A stretch of DNA of 8,293 bases from positions 1 through 8,293 of the forward strand of contig JAUVVS010000065.1 in assembly GCA_030604545.1 (NCBI GenBank). The letters are read 5' to 3'. The notes beneath the pieces are model-generated. The model made no database searches, was not told the origin of the DNA, and saw only the letters and a list, made by a program, of their open reading frames with translations. The position numbers and the translations under genes were made by a program. This document shows positions 1 to 6,002 of this stretch, in pieces. The DNA is from Deltaproteobacteria bacterium. GTDB taxonomy: Bacteria; Desulfobacterota; Desulfobacteria; Desulfobacterales; JAUVVS01. Each line of letters starts with the position of its first letter. The first letter of the stretch is position 1.

Positions 1-10
1 AGTCTTCTTC

Positions 11-39
11 TTGACACAAAAGCATAAGAAGGGTAACAT
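11..39 (+). promoter_or_regulatory. Probable sigma70-type promoter for eno
   Basis: A perfect TTGACA (11-16) is followed after 17 bases by TAACAT (34-39), which matches TATAAT at four of six positions. The spacing is ideal. Transcription would start near position 46 and leave a leader of about 105 nt before the eno start codon. The nonamer gggtaacat occurs at 31-39 and again at the eno ribosome binding site and start (145-153). No clear leader structure was seen. The call rests on consensus matching alone. Confidence 0.45.
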
Positions 40-151
40 TTATTCCAAATTAGTCAAGTTAGTTTTTATCCATAAATACGGCAACGTCAATTAGAAGGCC
101 GTTTAAATCAACAATCATCAATCGAAAATTGCGTATCAAAAAGGGGGTAAC

Positions 152-1429
152 ATGACTGAAATCGTTGATATAAAGGCAAGGGAAATTTTAGATTCAAGAG
201 GAAACCCTACGGTTGAGGTGGACGTCATTGTCGCCTGTGGCGCTGTTGGGCGTGCTGCAGTTCCCTCCGGGGCTTCTACAGGGAAACGTGAAGCTCTGGA
301 GCTTCGTAATAAAAGATCAAAACGGTTTGGAGGAAAGGGTGTTACCAAGGCTGTTGAAAATGTAAAAAATATTATTGCTCCTTCTATATTAGGCATGGAT
401 GCTGCAGATCAGGTAAGAATTGACAAATTTATGATTGAACTTGACGGCACACCCAACAAGGCAAAGCTAGGAGCAAATGCTATTCTTGGCGTATCAATGG
501 CTGCTGCAAGGGCTGCATCCTTTGCTTATGCATTGCCTCTTTATCGATACCTGGGGGGTATAAATGCCAGATATCTTCCTGTTCCAATGATGAACATTAT
601 TAACGGTGGAGTACATGCTGCCAACAATCTTGATATCCAGGAGTTTATGATCATACCAGTTAGCGCAAAGACCATTGCCCAGGCTGTTCAGATGGGAGCA
701 GAAACTTTTCATAGCTTGAAAAAAATACTTAAAAAGAAAGGACTTAGCACTGCCGTAGGTGATGAGGGCGGCTTTGCACCGGATCTTGAATCTAATGAAA
801 AGGCAATACAATTCATCATAAGCGCAATTGAATCCGCCGGATACAGACCCGGCAAAGACATTGGGATAGCCATAGATTCTGCTGCAAGCGAGTTTTATAA
901 AAATGGGAAATATCTCTTGAAGTCTGAAAATAAGAAGATTACCTCCGAGGAAATGATCGATTACTATGAAAGCTTAATCGATAAATATCCTATATTTTCT
1001 ATAGAAGACGGTCTTGCCGAGCAGGATTGGGTCGGCTGGGAATTAATGACCGATCGGGTAGGCAGATCCGTTCAGATCGTGGGTGATGATATCTTTGTGA
1101 CAAATCCCAGGATATTAGGAAAAGGTATTGAAGAAGGAATAGCAAATTCAATCCTTATTAAACTTAATCAAATTGGAACTGTTACTGAAACCCTTGATAC
1201 CATAGAGATGGCAAAACAGGCAGGCTACACTACTGTGATATCACATAGATCTGGTGAAACGGAAGATACTTTTATTGCAGATCTTGTGGTTGGGATAAAC
1301 GGAGGCCAAATTAAAACAGGCTCAATGTCGCGTACTGACCGAGTTGCCAAGTATAACCAGCTTCTTAGGATTGAAGAGGAACTAGGGGCAGGGGCCAGGT
1401 TCTCTGATGAAATATTTATTTCTGGATAA
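152..1429 (+). CDS. eno: Enolase (phosphopyruvate hydratase)
   Basis: Cytoplasmic, Mg-dependent interconversion of 2-phosphoglycerate and phosphoenolpyruvate in glycolysis and gluconeogenesis. The protein is 425 residues, the normal bacterial length of about 420-435. Visible motifs are the flexible SGASTG loop (39-44), the catalytic-loop His155 in NGGVHAANN, Glu164 in DIQEF, Glu205 in GDEGGF, the metal ligands Asp242, Glu285 and Asp312, the signature ILIKLNQIG with catalytic Lys337, the SHRSGETED block with His365 and Arg366, and Lys388 in GQIKTG. All expected catalytic residues are present, so it should be active. The ATG is preceded by a strong Shine-Dalgarno stretch (aagggggta, 141-149). 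Two local oddities are HAANN where HADNN is usual, and a basic NKRSKR (residues 53-58) where many enolases have an acidic DGDKSR-type segment. The exported-protein gene follows closely on the same strand. Confidence 0.98.
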   Translation: MTEIVDIKAREILDSRGNPTVEVDVIVACGAVGRAAVPSGASTGKREALELRNKRSKRFGGKGVTKAVENVKNIIAPSILGMDAADQVRIDKFMIELDGTPNKAKLGANAILGVSMAAARAASFAYALPLYRYLGGINARYLPVPMMNIINGGVHAANNLDIQEFMIIPVSAKTIAQAVQMGAETFHSLKKILKKKGLSTAVGDEGGFAPDLESNEKAIQFIISAIESAGYRPGKDIGIAIDSAASEFYKNGKYLLKSENKKITSEEMIDYYESLIDKYPIFSIEDGLAEQDWVGWELMTDRVGRSVQIVGDDIFVTNPRILGKGIEEGIANSILIKLNQIGTVTETLDTIEMAKQAGYTTVISHRSGETEDTFIADLVVGINGGQIKTGSMSRTDRVAKYNQLLRIEEELGAGARFSDEIFISG

Positions 1430-1469
1430 ATAAGAATAAATGAGAATAAATAAAAGAAAACTTCCAACC

Positions 1470-2312
1470 ATGAAAAAAGCGTGTGTTATTTTACTAGGCT
1501 TTATTGGATTTGCATGTTTTTACGAATCTGTAGATGCCTACGTGCTTCAAGGGCCGCATATACTTGAATTAATGACAACAAAACTTGGAGTGCCTGAAAA
1601 GCTTTTAGTTTCGCAGAGGCTGGTAATCTATGATAATAGCTTCCAAAACGGCTCGGTTGAGTTAGACGAAACTTTAAGGTATCATTTTCCAGAAAAATTC
1701 CGTTCGGATATTCAGTCTGAAAATGCTCAAAGGATTCATGTTTTATCAAAAGGTATGGCATTGACTGTAATAGACGGCAAGGTTTCTGCCGAAGCTGAAA
1801 TCGGTTTTGACTGGTTTAAGGATATTCTTCTTTACCGTTCACGGGAATTGCTTCAAGAAAGGCTTTCCTTGCTTGGAGTGGATGTGTCGGTTTCAAGTCT
1901 GGGACGATTTAAAGATAAAATAGCATTTGTTGTGGGTGTTGAATATCCGGATGAATCGGCTCCCCAGGTTTGGATAGATAAAGATACGTTTAGACCGGTT
2001 CGGTGGCTGATAGAGTGCAAGAGGCCTGAACTTGAAAAAGATTCTTTGGAAGTCCGGTACCTCGATTGGCAGAAAATAAACAGGATCTGGTATCCTATGC
2101 TTATTGAATTTTATCAGAATAATTCTTTAGTGCGCGAAATTTATGTTGTAAACATCGAGGTTAACCCTATATTTTCTGGTAATTTATTTGATATTAATCG
2201 CCTCAAGTCAATATATCCGCCTATTGCCAGTGTTATGACAGATCAACAAAAAACAAATGATCTAAACGATGTCCAAAAGACCATCGAAGATTTTATAAAA
2301 ATTTTTAAATAA
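1470..2312 (+). CDS. Exported protein, possible LolA/LolB-like fold, function unknown
   Basis: The 280-residue product starts MKKACVILLGFIGFACF, a basic N-terminus followed by a hydrophobic stretch, with a plausible signal peptidase I site after VDA (residues 21-23). It should therefore be periplasmic or envelope-associated. Cys16 does not sit in a convincing lipobox. The C-terminal half has VWIDKDTFRPVRWLI (167-181), VRYLDWQKINRIWYPMLIEF (195-214) and then VNIEVNPIFSGNLFDI. This beta-rich rhythm (Trp-Ile-Asp, a basic/Pro turn, a Tyr-Pro strand, a final 'N..lF' strand) recalls LolA/LolB-type lipoprotein-carrier folds, but that is inference and I do not recognise a named family. An in-frame ATG at 1440 would add ten residues (MRINKRKLPT) ahead of the signal peptide; 1470 gives a better signal sequence. 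Neither start has a strong Shine-Dalgarno. It lies 40 nt after eno and is probably co-transcribed with it. A C-terminal Lys/Asp-rich helix (259-280) ends the protein. Confidence 0.8.
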   Translation: MKKACVILLGFIGFACFYESVDAYVLQGPHILELMTTKLGVPEKLLVSQRLVIYDNSFQNGSVELDETLRYHFPEKFRSDIQSENAQRIHVLSKGMALTVIDGKVSAEAEIGFDWFKDILLYRSRELLQERLSLLGVDVSVSSLGRFKDKIAFVVGVEYPDESAPQVWIDKDTFRPVRWLIECKRPELEKDSLEVRYLDWQKINRIWYPMLIEFYQNNSLVREIYVVNIEVNPIFSGNLFDINRLKSIYPPIASVMTDQQKTNDLNDVQKTIEDFIKIFK

Positions 2313-2320
2313 GGGTAATA

Positions 2321-2350
2321 GTTCAGCCACAAAGACACCAAGACACAAAG
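2321..2350. repeat. Short CACAAAGACACC-type intergenic repeat
   Basis: An A/C-rich stretch just after the exported-protein gene in which acaaaga-type units recur (ccacaaagacacc, then aagacacaaag). Similar strings are, to my recollection, common in intergenic DNA of deltaproteobacteria and related bacteria. Here it directly precedes the left arm of the long palindromic repeat. No coding potential and no known function. Confidence 0.35.
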
Positions 2351-2359
2351 ATTATAATA

Positions 2360-2772
2360 AAATTTTTTGTAACACTTTAGCCCTTTGAAACCAGTTTATA
2401 CAAATAAGCTTGAAAGGTGATTAAATTTTCAACCGTGTAATTGTCTGAGGGTATTAGTGAGTGTTAAGAAAGAACAGGGATATGCATCGGTGTGTTTCAA
2501 AGACTGATTAGCTTTAATAGCTTAGTCCTTCGATTCACAAATACGATAACGTATTTATTCACTCAGGACTTAGTGTTGAGTGAGCAATTACAATAATACG
2601 TCTTAATAAAATACGTCACTATATTTGCGAATCGAAGCACTTAGCTGTTTTATTTAAAAGACATGCACTGTTCTTTCTTTACACTCACTTATGCGCGAGT
2701 TTTACACGGTTAAAATTTAATTATCTTTCAAGCGGCCTTGTTTTCAGAAGGCTAAATTATTGCAAAAAATTA
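2360..2772. repeat. Long imperfect palindromic repeat (MITE-like), about 410 bp
   Basis: The two halves of this spacer are reverse complements of each other along nearly their whole length. Matching blocks, left arm versus the reverse complement of the right arm, are: aattttttg (2361-2369 / 2764-2772); tttagcc (2376-2382 / 2750-2756); tgattaaattttcaaccgtgtaa (2418-2440) versus taattaaattttaaccgtgtaa; agtgagtgttaagaaagaacag (2456-2477) versus agtgagtgtaaagaaagaacag; and cttcgattcacaaatac (2528-2544) versus cttcgattcgcaaatat. The apex is around 2560-2601 and contains a small hairpin (CACTCA 2560-2565 / TGAGTG 2577-2582). No ORF or transposase is present and no target-site duplication is obvious. 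The right arm runs into the ccdA 3' end. An arm-only copy lies at 8092-8149. It sits between convergent genes and could also act as a bidirectional transcription barrier. Confidence 0.85.
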
Positions 2773-3452
2773 AGTTGATTGGTTACAAGAAGCAGCCCCA
2801 CAAGTATCAGCAGGATTCCTGCTGCCATATTTAAATATTTTGTACCCAGAGAGGCCTTTTTTGTGAATACAAGAAGAAAATTTATAAAAACAGACATTAT
2901 GAAAAAAGGTACGGCAAGTCCTATGGAATAAATGCCAAGAAGCACAACACCCTGCCATACAGTTTCTTGACTGCCGGCGACAATAAGGATAGATCCTAGC
3001 AAGGGCCCGATACAAGGGCTCCAGCCGACCCCAAATGCCATACCAATAATAAATATTCCAAATAAGTGCAAAGGCTTTTTTTTAAATTGGATCTTCTTTT
3101 CAAAATCAAGAGGACGGATGCGGATCACACCACTTAAATGGAAACCAAGAATAATAATTAGAGAGCCACCGATTATCCTTATAAAATCTCTGTATTTATA
3201 TGTAATGCCTCCGAGATAAGAGGCTGAAGCACCCATAAGAATGAAAACAAATGAAAACCCGGCAACATACGATATGGTTGAAAAAAGAACTTTTTTTCTG
3301 ATTTCTGCATTAAGGTTGTCGGTAAGTTCTTTTAGAGAAAAACCGGTTATAAAGGTAAAGTATGCAGGTATAAGCGGCAGTATACAGGGAGAAAAAAAGG
3401 AGAGAAGTCCTGCCAAAAAGGCTACAGGATATGTTACGGTTTGAGTAAACAT
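2757..3452 (-). CDS. ccdA: CcdA-type thiol-disulfide transmembrane transporter (cytochrome c biogenesis / DsbD family)
   Basis: Polytopic inner-membrane protein of 231 residues with about six predicted membrane segments. CcdA proteins carry electrons from cytoplasmic thioredoxin to periplasmic thiol proteins through two membrane cysteines. Both are visible in the family's internal-repeat motifs: Cys23 in FFSPCILPLIPAYF (first helix) and Cys147 in GVGWSPCIGPLLGS (fourth helix). A basic cytoplasmic segment (about residues 113-128) lies between the two halves. I chose the ATG at 3452 because MFTQTVTYPVAFLAGLLSF has the usual CcdA N-terminal length; an in-frame TTG at 3485 would add 11 residues. 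Neither start has a clear Shine-Dalgarno. No thioredoxin-like partner or cytochrome c maturation gene is next to it, so the recipient is unknown. The last codons (from about 2772) and the TAA stop lie within the long palindromic repeat. Confidence 0.93.
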   Translation of the reverse strand: MFTQTVTYPVAFLAGLLSFFSPCILPLIPAYFTFITGFSLKELTDNLNAEIRKKVLFSTISYVAGFSFVFILMGASASYLGGITYKYRDFIRIIGGSLIIILGFHLSGVIRIRPLDFEKKIQFKKKPLHLFGIFIIGMAFGVGWSPCIGPLLGSILIVAGSQETVWQGVVLLGIYSIGLAVPFFIMSVFINFLLVFTKKASLGTKYLNMAAGILLILVGLLLVTNQLNFLQ

Positions 3453-3501
3453 AATAGGGGTTTTAAAGTTAGCTAACCCTGACAAGCCGGAAGAGTTAAT
3501 C

Positions 3502-3582
3502 GTTATTTGTTATTAGTTATTAGTTTAAGGTCGGTTATTGAAGATCGATTTTTTATCATTCCATTAACGAATAACAAATAAC
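3502..3582. repeat. Inverted repeat with 13-bp perfect arms
   Basis: gttatttgttatt (3502-3514) is exactly complementary to aataacaaataac (3570-3582), separated by 55 bases. The arms are part of an AT-rich run of ttatt/ataac units (3502-3524). It sits upstream of ccdA and downstream of the MoaD-like gene. It may be a decayed intergenic repeat; the arms are too AT-rich and too far apart to be a convincing terminator. Confidence 0.5.
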
Positions 3583-3652
3583 TTAGAGCGCATAGTTCTC
3601 ATGCGAAAAATTTTTACCCCAAAAAGCATAAATTTCAGAACTAAGCGCCTAA
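3583..3652. repeat. Imperfect inverted repeat, possible stem-loop at the end of the proC-AOR-MoaD operon
   Basis: Left arm 3583-3599 (ttagagcgcatagttct) pairs with right arm 3637-3652 (agaactaagcgcctaa): 15 pairs, one bulged base and one mismatch, around a 37-base A/T-rich loop. It begins 8 bases after the MoaD-like stop codon on the minus strand, so the operon mRNA could end in this stem-loop. No uniform U-tract follows, so it is not a classical intrinsic terminator. It could instead be a dispersed palindromic repeat that protects the mRNA 3' end. Confidence 0.55.
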
Positions 3653-3659
3653 AGTGAGT

Positions 3660-3857
3660 TCACCCTCCGGCAATCATAGGAATCAGAAATATTTCTGAAT
3701 TATCAGGAATCATGGTTTTTTTAAAATCAGGTCTTGATATGTATTTGTCATTTATTTTTACCACGGCATAGTGTTGAGGATCGTCTAAATCCTTGAGTAG
3801 ATCTGCAACCGTCATTCCCTCGCGCCATTGTATACTTTTCTCCTTGATTTTGATCAT
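3660..3857 (-). CDS. MoaD/ThiS-like small sulfur-carrier protein
   Basis: A 65-residue ubiquitin-fold protein ending in Met-Ile-Ala-Gly-Gly, the C-terminal Gly-Gly that is adenylated and thiocarboxylated in MoaD and ThiS. The pattern is typical: an N-terminal beta strand (MIKIKEKSIQW), 'GMTVADLLKDL' leading into the helix (14-24), 'AVVKINDKYISR' (31-42), and 'IPDNSEIFLIPMIAGG' at the end. Its ATG overlaps the stop codon of the upstream AOR gene by one base (TAATG) with no separate Shine-Dalgarno, so it is probably translationally coupled. Small MoaD-like proteins next to AOR-family genes are thought to donate the dithiolene sulfur of the metal-binding pterin, so the likely role is tungstopterin synthesis for its neighbour. 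A ThiS role in thiamine synthesis is less likely, since no thi genes are near. No activating E1-like enzyme is in the window. Confidence 0.88.
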   Translation of the reverse strand: MIKIKEKSIQWREGMTVADLLKDLDDPQHYAVVKINDKYISRPDFKKTMIPDNSEIFLIPMIAGG

Positions 3858-5998
3858 TATTGGATCCCGTTTTCCTTTAGTACCTCTAAGACTTCAGGAA
3901 AGTCAATGTTAAGTCGCTTTACGGTATTAATTGTTGGAATACCGTCATTTGTCCATCCTCTGCGCTTATATACCGCATCCTTTAACTTCTCATATTGTTC
4001 CTCTCGAAATTTACGCAAAAGCTTCAATTTTTCATCTGTGCCTTTGCCTGCGATGTCTATTTTATGTTTTTCAGCAAGTTGCTTGTCATACCGATCCTGC
4101 CGTGATTCATATTCAACAACCGTCACCGGTCCAACGGCGCGGTAGGGGATAGTGTCATGTTCACGACGACCAAAGCCCATTTTCAGGTTGAAGATGCGTT
4201 GGAAATTATAAACGGTTTCACTCATATGTATAAGGTCATCGGGCGCCTTCTGTTTACCTGTAACTGCACTGAAATAGTCTGTATACCACTGAACGTGTTT
4301 CATGACTTTTGCAGGTTCCGGCGTATCTTTATTGTCTTCGGGAACGATATCGTTCCACGGAAGTTTACACAGGCCGCACAGACCGAACCAAGTTCGTAGC
4401 ATGGGGAACCAGTGAAGAGCCTCTGCCTTTTGTTCAAAAGTCGGCATGAAATTATGCACCATATCAAGGAAGATCAGCCATGCCTCATCATGCTGGGGAC
4501 CTTTGAGCGCCAGACCGTATCCACCCTGCTGAGCAAGCGATTCTTTTGTCATGTATTCGGAAAACTCAAGTCCCTTTGACTCCATGCCGATATCACGCAA
4601 TATATCAGCATCTGCACCATAGTCTCTTGCAAAGATCGTTTTCATTTTACGAATACCCTGGCCCACAATTGTTCCAAAGCCCTCTCCACCGGCCATTTGA
4701 TGTAATAATTCCAGTGCATTCATCCGGTTGCCAAAAGAAAGGTCCATGCCTTCGGTATTAGACTCATTAATCAAACCCCTCTCAAAACATTCCATTACAA
4801 AGGCAATCGATGTTCCCACCGAAATCGTATCGAGACCATAGGCATCACAATAAAAATTTATCTCAACAACTGTAAACGGATCAAAGATGCCTATATTTGA
4901 ACCACAACCGGCAATTGTTTCATATTCCGGTCCGTCAACAAAAACTTTCTTTCCCTTGTAAGGACCTGTAAGCGGTACAAAATCTTTAACACCATGTGCG
5001 CAGGCAACGGTGCACCCCATCCAGCATCCGTCATAGCCTTTGTCAAATATGCGTCTGTAAACCTCGGCACCCACATTGGCTGCTTCCGGATGCCGGCCGT
5101 ACTGGAAATTTTTTGTGGGTAACAGATCATAGTCATTCATAATGGTAACGAGGTGTGTCGTACCTATCCGTGACATTTCATTTTGCTTTGGATCGAGTTC
5201 TACAATTTCGCGTGAGTATTTTTTCCCAACATCTTTTATCAAATCAACATCTGCTGGATTATTTGAGCTTAAAGTAACATCATCCCATCGGGCCACAATT
5301 GCTTTAATGCCTTTATCAGCAAAAACACTACCTATTCCGCCGCGTCCTGCCTGTTTATACCTCACTCGTTTACGTTTTGAATCATACCAGGTAAAGTTAA
5401 GGCATCCAATCAAGGTATGTTTTGCTCCTGGCCCTGTGGAAACTACAGAAATGTTGCGGGGTTTTCCCTTACCAAATTGCTCTGTTAAAATCGCTGAAAG
5501 GTCATATGATTCCTCTGATAATTCAACGGCCTCAAAAATTTGGATCTTCTGATCAATACCATCGATAAAAATAAGTACATCTTTTGATGATTTTCCTTTT
5601 ATTTCTAACGCGTCAAATCCCGAAAATTTCAAATAGGGACCAAAATACCCTCCTACGTTAGAATCCATAACAGACTCTGTTGTGGGGGAGATTGTGGCTA
5701 CAATACTTTTCCCGGAACCAGGGAATGTCGGCGTACCCCCCATGGGCCCTGATGCAATACATATTGCATTTTCAGGATCATTCCATTTTGTAGTCTTTTT
5801 GACAGCATTCCAGAGCAGCCAGAGATCAAACCCTTTGCCGCCAACAAAGGTTGATTTAATTTCTTCAGTAACTTGTTTAAAAGAAATATCTAGATCAGAA
5901 ATGTCTATACAAAGAAACTGGTTGGCATATCCTTTCTTTATGGTGGGTCTTTTATAGCTAATGGTTTTTAATTCTCTTAAATTTTCATATTCAGCCAT
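3857..5998 (-). CDS. Aldehyde:ferredoxin oxidoreductase-family tungsten/pterin enzyme, atypical subgroup
   Basis: 713 residues, about 100 longer than archaeal AORs (roughly 605). Family members oxidise aldehydes to acids, or run reversed at low potential, using a tungsten bis-pterin site and one 4Fe-4S cluster. The N-domain starts after an extension of about 24 residues; VGGKGFDLW (52-60) and the GPMGGTP...GSGKS block (84-97) follow. AGRGGIGSVFADKG (217-230) matches the usual pterin-binding AGRGGLGAVMGSK. Candidate cluster ligands are Cys325, Cys329, Cys333 and Cys541 or Cys544; the first three form CX3CX3C, not the usual CX2CX3C. GPEYET has Glu358, the likely active-site glutamate; DAYGLD (385-390) is the second pterin motif; His503 in GPQHDE is a candidate for the active-site histidine. 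RRGWTNDGIPT (679-689) is the standard C-terminal motif. Segment 625-660 looks like an insertion. The start is supported by AAAGGAT, whose AGG lies 9 bases upstream inside the 3' end of proC. No adjacent ferredoxin or FAD subunit is seen, and the substrate is unknown. It is not BamB by its cluster motif as I recall it. Confidence 0.93.
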   Translation of the reverse strand: MAEYENLRELKTISYKRPTIKKGYANQFLCIDISDLDISFKQVTEEIKSTFVGGKGFDLWLLWNAVKKTTKWNDPENAICIASGPMGGTPTFPGSGKSIVATISPTTESVMDSNVGGYFGPYLKFSGFDALEIKGKSSKDVLIFIDGIDQKIQIFEAVELSEESYDLSAILTEQFGKGKPRNISVVSTGPGAKHTLIGCLNFTWYDSKRKRVRYKQAGRGGIGSVFADKGIKAIVARWDDVTLSSNNPADVDLIKDVGKKYSREIVELDPKQNEMSRIGTTHLVTIMNDYDLLPTKNFQYGRHPEAANVGAEVYRRIFDKGYDGCWMGCTVACAHGVKDFVPLTGPYKGKKVFVDGPEYETIAGCGSNIGIFDPFTVVEINFYCDAYGLDTISVGTSIAFVMECFERGLINESNTEGMDLSFGNRMNALELLHQMAGGEGFGTIVGQGIRKMKTIFARDYGADADILRDIGMESKGLEFSEYMTKESLAQQGGYGLALKGPQHDEAWLIFLDMVHNFMPTFEQKAEALHWFPMLRTWFGLCGLCKLPWNDIVPEDNKDTPEPAKVMKHVQWYTDYFSAVTGKQKAPDDLIHMSETVYNFQRIFNLKMGFGRREHDTIPYRAVGPVTVVEYESRQDRYDKQLAEKHKIDIAGKGTDEKLKLLRKFREEQYEKLKDAVYKRRGWTNDGIPTINTVKRLNIDFPEVLEVLKENGIQ

Positions 5999-6002
5999 AA
6001 TA

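Noticed and set aside
494..811. 105-codon open frame antisense to eno
   Set aside because: Entirely inside the well-supported enolase gene on the other strand; the peptide looks non-natural. The other long opposite-strand frames within eno, AOR, proC and divIVA were dismissed for the same reason.
1415..1435. TATTTAT/ATAAATA hairpin at the eno stop codon as a terminator
   Set aside because: Only seven A-T pairs and no U-tract; too weak to end transcription, and the next gene follows closely.
2360..2772. CRISPR array or insertion sequence in the spacer
   Set aside because: There are no regularly spaced identical repeats and no transposase frame; the structure is a single long palindrome.
3857..5998. 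Assignment of the AOR-family gene as BamB (class II benzoyl-CoA reductase)
   Set aside because: As recalled, BamB has CX2CX3C and lies with other bam genes; this protein differs in cysteine spacing and has no bam neighbours.
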